A DNA stretch of 64,000 nt from the NCBI RefSeq assembly GCF_000621845.1, contig NZ_JHXF01000009.1, forward strand, positions 124,001 to 188,000, given 5' to 3'. The stretch's first letter is position 1; every line of letters begins with the position of its first letter. Below are positions 8,092 to 15,537 of the stretch, piece after piece. The position numbers were made by a program, and so were the translations under genes. The notes beneath the pieces are model-generated. The model was not told the DNA's origin and ran no database searches. It was given only the letters and a program-made list of their open reading frames with translations. This stretch comes from Ruminococcus flavefaciens MA2007 (GTDB taxonomy: Bacteria; Bacillota; Clostridia; Oscillospirales; Ruminococcaceae).

Positions 8092-10983
8092 ATGAACAGA
8101 CTGAAAAGGCTGCTTGCTGCTGCAAGCGCCGCTGCGCTTGCATTTGCGGCTTGTCCTGTTCCTGCACAGGCGGCGGTAACGGCGGACTTTGCCGACGAAT
8201 ACGGCGAAGTCATCAGCGGAGCGGACTACACTATCATGGTTCGGCTTAGCGGCAAGTATGTAACAGCCGCAAATGACGGAAATGTCCACCAGTGGGAGAA
8301 GTTAGGCGACGATTCACAGGTCTGGCATATCGAGAGTGCAGGTAACGGGAAATGCTGCATACTTTCGGGCAAGGACAGAAAGCTTGCGCTGACCGTGGAA
8401 AACGGCGACTCCACCAACGGAAACAACATCTATCTTTCGGAGTACAAGGATACGGCGGCTCAGCATTTCATACTCCACCGCACTGACGACGCATATTATA
8501 TCACAGCGGAGTGCTCGGGCAACGCGGCACTGGACGTCTATGACATAAGCTATGAAAACGGCGCTAACATTGACCAGTGGGACTACTGGAAGGGTGAGGG
8601 ACAGAAGTTCTATATCCGTCCTGTTGGCGGCGATTTCAGGTTCATTCGCGGCGACCTTAACTTTGACGGAGCTGTGGACAGCTTTGACCGTATCATTATG
8701 CAGCGCGGACTTATCAGCAGCTTCGATGATACCATGTCTGCAATTGCGGATATGAACGGCGACGGAGCAGTGAATACTGCGGATTTAGTCATGCTTACAA
8801 GCTATATCCTCGGCAAGGGCGCCGATATACAGACCTACAGCACTATTTCCACCGAAAAGCCTGATGTGGCGTATCTCTTTGCATACTTCCTCGGCAATGC
8901 TCCCGAGCAGGAGCGCCTTTCCTATGCGGTCAGCACTGACGGCTACAACTTCAAGGCACTCAACGGCGGCGGAGCTGTATGGAAGTCCAGCGTAGGCACT
9001 GAATGTCTCCGCGATCCCTATATTTTCAAGGGCGAGGACGGCTTCTACTATATGCTTGCCACGGATATGAAGTCCTCACTTGGCTGGAACAGCAACCGTA
9101 ATCTTCTCAGTGCCAAGTCTACCGACCTTGTACACTGGTTCGACGAGACAAGCATTGAGATAGCCAACAAATATCCTCTCATGCAGGGAGCTGACCGTGC
9201 TTGGGCTCCGCAGGCTATATACGATCCTGAAAAGGAGTCCTACATGATATACTTTGCGGCGAGAGTTCCGGGACGCGATGACAGGACTATCATGTATTAC
9301 GCCTACAGCAAGGACATGAAGCGCCTCGATACTGAGCCTGCGCTCCTGTTTGCTCCTAAGAACGGCAACGACGCTATCGACTCCGATATAATTTATCAGA
9401 AGGGCAAGTACTATATGTACTACAAGAACGAGACAAACAAGCGTATTTATCTTGCCACAGCCGACCACGCAAGCGGTCCTTACAGCGAGATAAAGCAGGT
9501 CTCTGAGGGAGATATCGGCGTTGAGGGACCGAATATCTATAATCTTATCGGAACCGACAAGTGGCTGATGATGTCCGACGCATACGGCAACGGCTATTAT
9601 GTAATGCAGGAGACCACTGACCTTGAGAACTTCAAAACTGTCAGCCGAAACAGCTACAGCTTCAACTTTACGCCCCGTCACGGATATGTTATCCCTATAA
9701 ACGGTGACCAGTACAACGCGCTTATCAGCGCATATCCCTCGGCAGGGCTTACTCCCATAAACACGGGGATAAAGAATCCTACCGTAAATGTAAGGGCTGG
9801 CGAGCCGCTGAAAATGCCTGAGACTGTCACGGCAACTTATACAGGCGGCGGCAGGGGAGAGCTCAGCGTTGACTGGGACAGCTCTGCTGTCAGTAGTATC
9901 AACACTGAAAAGGCTGGGACTTATACCGTAAGCGGCACAGTAAAGTCAAGTGCGGAGCTATACGCCGATCCATTTATAAAAGAAAGAGCCGATCCCTATG
10001 TGGTGGACGGCGGCGACGGATATTTCTATTTTACGGCTTCTTATCCTGCTTACGGCAGCGTGGATAAGGGCTACGACCGCATAATCCTCCGCAGGAGCAA
10101 TACAGTGGGCGGACTTGCCGCCGCTGAGGAAAAGACCATTTGGAAAGCACACTCCAGCGGCATACTTGCCAAGCACATATGGGCTCCCGAAATGCACAAG
10201 ATAGGGAATTCGTGGTATATGTTCTTTGCGGCAGGCGCCAGCGGAGATATATGGGCGATACGTCCATACGTACTGAAATGTGATGGAGATCCTTACACGG
10301 GAAACTGGACGGAGTGCGGACAAATGCAGGCAAGCGCAGGGGACAGCGAATCCTTTGCGAACTTCTCCCTCGATATGACATATTTTGAAAACAACGGCAA
10401 ACACTACGTTATATGGGCAGAAATAAAGGGCGATTCTTCACTGTTTATGGCTGATATAAGTCCCGACGAGCCGTGGAAGCTCATATCCAAGCCCATACTC
10501 CTTACCAAGCCCGAGTACAAGTGGGAGCTTGTGAATAATCGTGTAAACGAGGGCGCGGCAGTTCTGAAAACGGATAAAAAAGTGTATGTATTCTTCTCGG
10601 CTTCGGGAACAGGCTCGGAGTATTGTGTAGGCAGGCTTGAAGCGGATATTGATTCAAATCTTATGGATACAAAGAGCTGGAAGAAGCTGACAGAGCCTGT
10701 GCTTTCAACAGCCGATGTCAAGGGCAAGTCAGGTCCTGGACATAACAGCTTTGTGACCGACGAAAAAGGAAATCTGCTTATAGTTTACCATGCGCGTCCC
10801 GACAGCCATGCTTCACAGGGCTGCGGAACATATAACAAGGATCCGCTGTATGATCCGTGCAGACATACCCGAATCAAGCGAGTTGTGTTTGACGGAAACG
10901 GCGATCCTGTGCTGAATCTCAGTGACGAAGCGGAGCTCTCTGCGGCAAATAAAAAAGTGACAGCAACAATTATAGTTGAATAA
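8092..10983 (+). CDS. CBM13 - dockerin - GH43 - Ig-like - GH43 arabinoxylan hydrolase
   Basis: Secreted cellulosomal enzyme, 963 residues, start ATG 8092 with GAGGAGG upstream. A signal peptide covers about 1-27. A ricin-type beta-trefoil (CBM13-like) is at about 28-178, with QxW-type repeats ending in GQKFYI. A dockerin is at about 185-245 (GDLNFDGAVDSFD and MNGDGAVNTADL). The first five-bladed GH43 domain is about 257-560, with candidate catalytic Asp308 (LRDPYIF), Asp432 (DSDII) and Glu478 (VEGPNIY). A bacterial Ig-like linker follows at about 563-622. The second GH43 domain is about 623-963, with Asp634 (RADPYV), Asp761 and Glu820 (NEGAAV). Both triads look complete. Arabinofuranosidase or xylosidase activity on arabinoxylan is expected; exact specificity cannot be read from sequence alone. 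Confidence 0.93.
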   Translation: MNRLKRLLAAASAAALAFAACPVPAQAAVTADFADEYGEVISGADYTIMVRLSGKYVTAANDGNVHQWEKLGDDSQVWHIESAGNGKCCILSGKDRKLALTVENGDSTNGNNIYLSEYKDTAAQHFILHRTDDAYYITAECSGNAALDVYDISYENGANIDQWDYWKGEGQKFYIRPVGGDFRFIRGDLNFDGAVDSFDRIIMQRGLISSFDDTMSAIADMNGDGAVNTADLVMLTSYILGKGADIQTYSTISTEKPDVAYLFAYFLGNAPEQERLSYAVSTDGYNFKALNGGGAVWKSSVGTECLRDPYIFKGEDGFYYMLATDMKSSLGWNSNRNLLSAKSTDLVHWFDETSIEIANKYPLMQGADRAWAPQAIYDPEKESYMIYFAARVPGRDDRTIMYYAYSKDMKRLDTEPALLFAPKNGNDAIDSDIIYQKGKYYMYYKNETNKRIYLATADHASGPYSEIKQVSEGDIGVEGPNIYNLIGTDKWLMMSDAYGNGYYVMQETTDLENFKTVSRNSYSFNFTPRHGYVIPINGDQYNALISAYPSAGLTPINTGIKNPTVNVRAGEPLKMPETVTATYTGGGRGELSVDWDSSAVSSINTEKAGTYTVSGTVKSSAELYADPFIKERADPYVVDGGDGYFYFTASYPAYGSVDKGYDRIILRRSNTVGGLAAAEEKTIWKAHSSGILAKHIWAPEMHKIGNSWYMFFAAGASGDIWAIRPYVLKCDGDPYTGNWTECGQMQASAGDSESFANFSLDMTYFENNGKHYVIWAEIKGDSSLFMADISPDEPWKLISKPILLTKPEYKWELVNNRVNEGAAVLKTDKKVYVFFSASGTGSEYCVGRLEADIDSNLMDTKSWKKLTEPVLSTADVKGKSGPGHNSFVTDEKGNLLIVYHARPDSHASQGCGTYNKDPLYDPCRHTRIKRVVFDGNGDPVLNLSDEAELSAANKKVTATIIVE

Positions 10984-10996
10984 TAAATTATTACTT

Positions 10997-11220
10997 GTAG
11001 GGGACGCCGCCTTCGGCGTCCCGATGTAGGGTCGGATATTATCCGCCCGTTGGAAAATGTAGGGGACGGCGTCTTCGACGTCCCATTTAGGGACGCCTTC
11101 ACTTGCAAGGCCCCCTAATCGGGTCCGTCCCCTCTGTCGCGTTGCGACATCTCCCCATTTTATGGGGAGTCACTCCGCCAAAGGAACACGGTCCCTTTGG
11201 AATCCCGTTCATGGGCTCGG
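10997..11220. repeat. Intergenic repeat cluster (palindromic units plus nested hairpins)
   Basis: This is the gap between the GH43 gene and the aminotransferase gene. It carries two copies of the GTAGGGGACG...CGTCCC palindrome (10997-11023 and 11059-11084) and a fragment at 11089. These are followed by short hairpins: GTCGCGTTGCGAC, CTCCCC-ATTTTAT-GGGGAG and CCAAAGG...CCTTTGG. No ORF is credible here. The architecture resembles REP/BIME-type or degraded MITE clusters of Clostridia. Confidence 0.65.
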
Positions 11221-11267
11221 CAAGTTATTGCGTTAAATTATGATTTATACTAAGCTTCAAATCAATG

Positions 11268-11302
11268 AAAAAGCCCTTTCGGTCAAACCGAAAGGGCGAT
11301 AT
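11268..11302. terminator. Bidirectional terminator after the aminotransferase gene
   Basis: Arms GCCCTTTCGG (11273-11282) and CCGAAAGGGC (11288-11297) with an A run on the left and a T run on the right. It can stop transcription from both sides. Confidence 0.85.
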
Positions 11303-11304
11303 TT

Positions 11305-12579
11305 TTATTCAGCCAAAAGCTTTTCAGCAGCTGCTATCTTTACGCAGATAACAAAGAGGTCCATTGCCTTGCTGAGGTCCTCTATCGGAGGATATGTAGG
11401 AGCAAGTCTGATGTTCTTGTCATCGGGATCAATGCCGTATGGGAATGTAGCGCCTGCGCCTGTAAGTGTTACGCCTGCTTCACTGCAAAGTGAAACTATT
11501 CTCTTTGCGCAGCCGTTAGGAGCGTTGAACGAGATGAAGTAACCGCCCTTTGGAGTTGTCCACTGACCGATACCGAGAGGAGCAAGCTCCTTTTCGAGCT
11601 TATCGCAAACGAGACTGAACTTTGGAGCGATAATGCTCATGTGCTTCTTCATGTGCTCCTGCATATTCTTGAATGTGCCGAAGAACTTAACATGACGGAG
11701 CTGATTCATCTTATCGTGGCTGATAATGCTTATGCCGAGATACTTCTTGAGCTCGTCGATATTTTCCTTGCTGCCGCCCATAACTGCAACGCCTGCGCCT
11801 GGGAAAGTAACCTTTGAAGTCGAGCCGAAAACGTAAACGATGTTCTCGTTGCCGACCTTCTTTGCTTCGTCAAGGATATTGAGGATATATTTAGGTGAGT
11901 CGGTGAGGTGATGAATGCAGTAAGCGTTATCCCAGAAAATACGGAAGTCCTTAGCAGCAGGCTTGAGAGCTGCGAAACGCTTTACAGTCTCGTCGCTGTA
12001 GCATATGCCGTCAGGGTTGGAGTACTGAGGAACGCACCAGATACCCTTGATAGTCTCGTCGTTCTTTACGAGCTCCTCTATCATGTCCATGTCAGGACCT
12101 GTAGGAGTCATAGGGATATTTATCATCTCAACGCCGAAGAACTGAGTTACCTTGAAGTGTCTGTCATAGCCGGGAACAGGACATAGGAACTTTACCTTGT
12201 CGTATTCCGACCATGGCTTGCTGCCGAGGATACCCTTGTTGAAAGCGCACTGAACAGCGAAGAACATAGCGTTGAGGCTTGAATTACCGAAGATGATGAT
12301 CTCGTCGGTGTTTACGCCGATCATTTCAGAAAAGAGTTTTTTTGCTTCTGGGATACCGTCAGGTACACCGTAATTGCGGACATCATTGCCGCATTCGCTC
12401 ATAAAGTTTCCGTCGTCGAAAGCCTTGAGCATATCAAGACTGAGGGCGAGCTGTTCGCTGCATGGATTGCCTCTTGACATATTGAGGCAGAGTCCCTGAC
12501 TCTTGAAGTCATTGTACAGCTTTTCGTTTTCGCTTTTGAACGAAGCAAGCTCTTCTTTTGTCATCTGGGATAAATTCAT
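11305..12579 (-). CDS. Aminotransferase, MocR/aspartate aminotransferase-like (PLP)
   Basis: PLP-dependent class I-fold transaminase of the Aminotran_MocR type, 424 residues from ATG 12579 (AAAGGTGAG upstream); the frame extends further upstream but without an RBS. Diagnostic segments are NMSRGNPC near the N-terminus, RNYGVPDG, the PLP-phosphate and pyridine-binding stretch QYSNPDGI, DNAYCIHHL, and STSKVTFPGAG carrying the Schiff-base lysine. No helix-turn-helix domain is attached, so it is an enzyme rather than a regulator. Family members transaminate aspartate or alanine; the substrate here is unknown. It stands alone between terminators. Confidence 0.88.
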   Translation of the reverse strand: MNLSQMTKEELASFKSENEKLYNDFKSQGLCLNMSRGNPCSEQLALSLDMLKAFDDGNFMSECGNDVRNYGVPDGIPEAKKLFSEMIGVNTDEIIIFGNSSLNAMFFAVQCAFNKGILGSKPWSEYDKVKFLCPVPGYDRHFKVTQFFGVEMINIPMTPTGPDMDMIEELVKNDETIKGIWCVPQYSNPDGICYSDETVKRFAALKPAAKDFRIFWDNAYCIHHLTDSPKYILNILDEAKKVGNENIVYVFGSTSKVTFPGAGVAVMGGSKENIDELKKYLGISIISHDKMNQLRHVKFFGTFKNMQEHMKKHMSIIAPKFSLVCDKLEKELAPLGIGQWTTPKGGYFISFNAPNGCAKRIVSLCSEAGVTLTGAGATFPYGIDPDDKNIRLAPTYPPIEDLSKAMDLFVICVKIAAAEKLLAE

Positions 12580-12821
12580 TATCGGGATCTCACCTTTCAA
12601 ATAATTAATAAGTGCAGTAATATGCACAAAATCTCCACATAACAGTATATCACAGCGACCGGACATTTGCAAGTGTCAATATAACAAATTATACTGAGAG
12701 ATAGCTTCTTTTTTTGGCAGTTTCGGCATTATTCGCCTATATATAGCGATATTCTCTTTTGGAATAGCAAATTGCACTAAAAGTCCAATGTTAATTTTAA
12801 ATGAAAATCAGGTGATAACTA

Positions 12822-12850
12822 TTGACTTTTATGGGCAGTTTATATATAAT
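12822..12850 (+). promoter_or_regulatory. Sigma-A promoter of the transglutaminase gene
   Basis: -35 TTGACT at 12822-12827, a 17-base spacer, and -10 TATAAT at 12845-12850, leaving a leader of about 50 bases. Confidence 0.8.
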
Positions 12851-12909
12851 ATAATTATACAGATAAACTAAGGGGATGGGCATTAATAGTTTCAATAGGA
12901 GGGTTCTGT

Positions 12910-14463
12910 ATGAAAAGATTAATCTCATCGACAATTTCATTATTGACATCATTAGCCTTGACCATGGGTGCAGGCACAGCAGGCGTGGTATGTGCAGTTG
13001 ATAATTCGGAAGATGTCTCAGGATTTGAAGTGACTTTAGGCGACGCTGACTTCGGTTCGCTGACGCTTCCTGCTTCTCCAAAGGCTGAGTCCAACTATAA
13101 AAGCGGCTCTTTTAACTACGGAGACCAGCTTGATGCCAACAATACGGCGGTCTACAATGAGTTTGTTAAGCTCACTGTTCCAGACCTCACACCTATCAAT
13201 GTCAAACTGCCCGAGACTGTGACTCTTAAAGTGTCTGCGCTGCCTAATTCAGCGCGTTTCACCGAAGAGGATCAGGAGAATTTCCAGCTGGCTGTATTCG
13301 GTGCCTGTAAGCCAGGTATCGACGCTGCGCTTTTTGACTGCCCCGAGATATACTGGATAGAGCCTTCGGGCATAAATATCGGTCTTGGCGAAGATACAGG
13401 CGTTACTTCAAGCTTCTGGACAGGCGGCTATACTCTGAAGATAAGGTCCCTTGAAATTACACCTGCCTATCTTGAAGGCTTCAGCTCACTTGAGGAGGCT
13501 AAGAGCTACGGCGCTCTCCTTGAAGAGGGACTGGACAAGGTATCAATTGAGGGCTCAAACAGATATGAGCAGCTCAAAAGCATACATGACTACATAGCTA
13601 AATTTACAAATTACGACCTTAAAGCAAGGTTCAGCAGCTCTGCTCTGGGCGCTGTTGTTGAACCCGGTGTTGTCTGTGAGGGCTATGCCGAGGCGTTCAA
13701 GCTCATGTGCGACAGACTGGATATCCCATGCGTATGCGTATTCGGAAACCTCATCGAGGAGGACAATACGGGACATATGTGGAATTACGTCAAAATGGAA
13801 GACGGCATATGGTACGCTATGGACGTAACATGGGACGATCTTGACGGCAAGTACGGCAGGGAAGTCAAGTATGATTATTTCCTGAGAGGTTCAAAGAGCT
13901 TCTCTGAGAAGCATACTCCCGAGTCTGACTATAAAATAACTCATTTTGAGTACCCCGAGCTTTCGGAAACAGATTATGTCCTGACTACAGGACCAAAGCA
14001 GACTACAACCACAACAACAACCACCACAACAACTACTACCACTACAACAAAGAAGCCGACTACAACAACTACTACCACCACTACGACTACTACAACCACA
14101 AAAAAGCCGACCACAACAACGACTACATCGACAACTACCACAACAAAGCCGACTACAACAACTACAACGACTACTACGACCGCTAAGACAACAACAACAA
14201 CAACCACAACGACTACAACGGCTAAGCCGACAACGACCACAACTACTACAACGACTACGACAACAACTGCGCCGCCAAAAACGCTTATAGGCGACCTTAA
14301 TCAGGACGGCGAGGTAAATGTTGCAGACCTTGTATATTGTCAGGGAACAGTTATCGGCAAGATAAAGCCTCAGCATTCCTGCGACGCTAACGGCGACGGC
14401 AATACAGATTCGTTCGATATCGTTTTCATGAGAAAACTGCTCATTGCAGGTAAAGTTAAATAA
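12910..14463 (+). CDS. Secreted transglutaminase-like protein with Thr-rich linker and C-terminal dockerin
   Basis: 517 residues. A signal peptide covers about 1-30. An N-terminal region of about 150 residues is unassigned. A transglutaminase/cysteine-protease core lies at about 190-345 with a complete triad: Cys256 (GVVCEGYA), His289 (NTGHMWNYV) and Asp305 (MDVTWDD). A linker of about 100 residues, almost all threonine with KPTT breaks, follows. A dockerin is at about 461-516 (GDLNQDGEVNVADL and DANGDGNTDSFD). It is predicted to be exported and attached to the cellulosome, where it is not a carbohydrate enzyme. The role could be proteolysis, crosslinking or peptide handling; bacterial proteins with this core are often peptidases. 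A strong promoter precedes it and a terminator follows. Confidence 0.9.
   Translation: MKRLISSTISLLTSLALTMGAGTAGVVCAVDNSEDVSGFEVTLGDADFGSLTLPASPKAESNYKSGSFNYGDQLDANNTAVYNEFVKLTVPDLTPINVKLPETVTLKVSALPNSARFTEEDQENFQLAVFGACKPGIDAALFDCPEIYWIEPSGINIGLGEDTGVTSSFWTGGYTLKIRSLEITPAYLEGFSSLEEAKSYGALLEEGLDKVSIEGSNRYEQLKSIHDYIAKFTNYDLKARFSSSALGAVVEPGVVCEGYAEAFKLMCDRLDIPCVCVFGNLIEEDNTGHMWNYVKMEDGIWYAMDVTWDDLDGKYGREVKYDYFLRGSKSFSEKHTPESDYKITHFEYPELSETDYVLTTGPKQTTTTTTTTTTTTTTTTKKPTTTTTTTTTTTTTTKKPTTTTTTSTTTTTKPTTTTTTTTTTAKTTTTTTTTTTTAKPTTTTTTTTTTTTTAPPKTLIGDLNQDGEVNVADLVYCQGTVIGKIKPQHSCDANGDGNTDSFDIVFMRKLLIAGKVK
13999..14274 (+). repeat. Threonine-codon repeat (linker)
   Basis: Low-complexity ACN-codon tract encoding the Thr-rich linker of the transglutaminase protein. 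Codon third positions vary, so it is a protein-level repeat and not a recent DNA slippage array. The opposite strand is open in several frames only because of this composition. Confidence 0.85.
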
Positions 14464-14497
14464 CGCGTTATATCATTCATTTTCTTACAGTTAAAAG

Positions 14498-14538
14498 GTG
14501 AAAAAGGCTCTCACATCGTCTATCAGAGCCTTTTTCAC
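14498..14538 (+). terminator. Rho-independent terminator
   Basis: Perfect 14-base arms (14498-14511 and 14525-14538), including a GGCTCT/AGAGCC core flanked by A and T runs, after the transglutaminase gene. Confidence 0.88.
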
Positions 14539-14586
14539 TGTGTACACCACCAGTAAAGGGCTTTACAGAAACGGAGAAAGGATATT

Positions 14587-15504
14587 ATGAAAAATGATTT
14601 CCAGAAACCAAAGGATAATCTGATGATACTGCGAGCCCTTGCGGCTTGGTGGGTACTGGGATTTTCCATTATCTTTTCAGCCACAACGGTCATAGACCTG
14701 CTTTCATCGGCATGGAAAGGTACTGGTATCGGCAGGGCGATGATGTTCCGTGCGGCTTTTTCGGCACTGTCCGCAGTTCCGATAACGTTTATAGTGTATT
14801 TCTTAGTGATACCGCGAGTTAATAAGCAGTTTCGGATATTCCGGAAAATAGTGTCAAGGATATCCGACGAGGGCTATTCCGACGCGGTTATAAAGGATAT
14901 GGAGGCTCAGCTCCAGTTCTGTATGACTATGCCTACAAGCTACGCTACATACAGGAATCAGTACGCAATGTTCCTCACCGAAGCTTATATGTCGCTCCAT
15001 GAGTATGAGCTTGCCGAGGAAAAGCTTGGCTGTGTGGACTATGAGTTCATGAAAAGCGAGCTCCGCGGCACAAATACCATATCATTACAGCGGAATATCC
15101 TGCTTATTCATGTGCTGAGAGTTCAGCTTGCCGCCGTAAGCGGCGATATAAAGCTGACTGAGGAGCGTGTAGCCAGCGGCGAAAAGGTATTCGCATTATA
15201 CCGTGATAAGAGCGAAATGATGAACTATCTTATAGATACGGCTTATTTCGAGTCCCTTTTAGTGCATGAGCAGTACGAAAACGCTGATAAGCTCCTTGAG
15301 AAATACAAGGACAACGAGGAACTGAGATTCGGATATCTGCTTGACAAGGGACGCTGTTATATGCGCATGGGCAGAACGGAGCAGGCTGAGAACTACTTCA
15401 ACGAAGCCTATTCCATGGCTACAAATGACTGGCGCAGGCGCACTATCGACCTTGAAAGAAACAACCCTATTTCTTCAAAAACAAGAAAAAGCACTCGCAG
15501 ATAA
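14587..15504 (+). CDS. Membrane protein with cytoplasmic TPR-like repeats, unknown function
   Basis: 305 residues. Two hydrophobic helices (about 15-37 and 55-77) are followed by a soluble domain with tetratricopeptide-like helical pairs (EYELAEEKL, YENADKLLEKY, GRTEQAENYFNEAY). No catalytic motif is seen; a scaffold or protein-interaction role is plausible. The start ATG has GGAGAAAGG upstream. The last codons (KTRKSTRR) lie inside the left arm of a hairpin shared with the convergent methyltransferase gene. No assignment beyond the fold can be made. Confidence 0.75.
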   Translation: MKNDFQKPKDNLMILRALAAWWVLGFSIIFSATTVIDLLSSAWKGTGIGRAMMFRAAFSALSAVPITFIVYFLVIPRVNKQFRIFRKIVSRISDEGYSDAVIKDMEAQLQFCMTMPTSYATYRNQYAMFLTEAYMSLHEYELAEEKLGCVDYEFMKSELRGTNTISLQRNILLIHVLRVQLAAVSGDIKLTEERVASGEKVFALYRDKSEMMNYLIDTAYFESLLVHEQYENADKLLEKYKDNEELRFGYLLDKGRCYMRMGRTEQAENYFNEAYSMATNDWRRRTIDLERNNPISSKTRKSTRR

Positions 15505-15537
15505 TGAGGTGATGCCTCATATCAGCGGGTGCTTTTT
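15486..15537. terminator. Bidirectional terminator overlapping both flanking coding ends
   Basis: Outer arms 15486-15498 and 15525-15537 (13 bases, one G-U pair) have A and T runs, with an inner ATGAGG/CCTCAT pair (15504-15509 and 15515-15520). The stop codon of the plus-strand gene (15502-15504) and that of the minus-strand gene (15517-15519) both sit inside the hairpin. Confidence 0.8.

Noticed and set aside
9076-9681. 201-codon minus-strand frame inside the GH43 gene
   Set aside because: It lies wholly inside a well-supported GH43 domain and has no start signal.
14039-14270. Possible CRISPR-like array in the Thr-codon tract
   Set aside because: Repeats are of variable length, in coding frame, and lack unique spacers.
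13974-14376. Long minus-strand frames opposite the transglutaminase linker (Val-rich and Cys/Ser/Gly-rich)
   Set aside because: They are shadows of the ACN threonine codons; the composition is absurd for a protein and there is no RBS.
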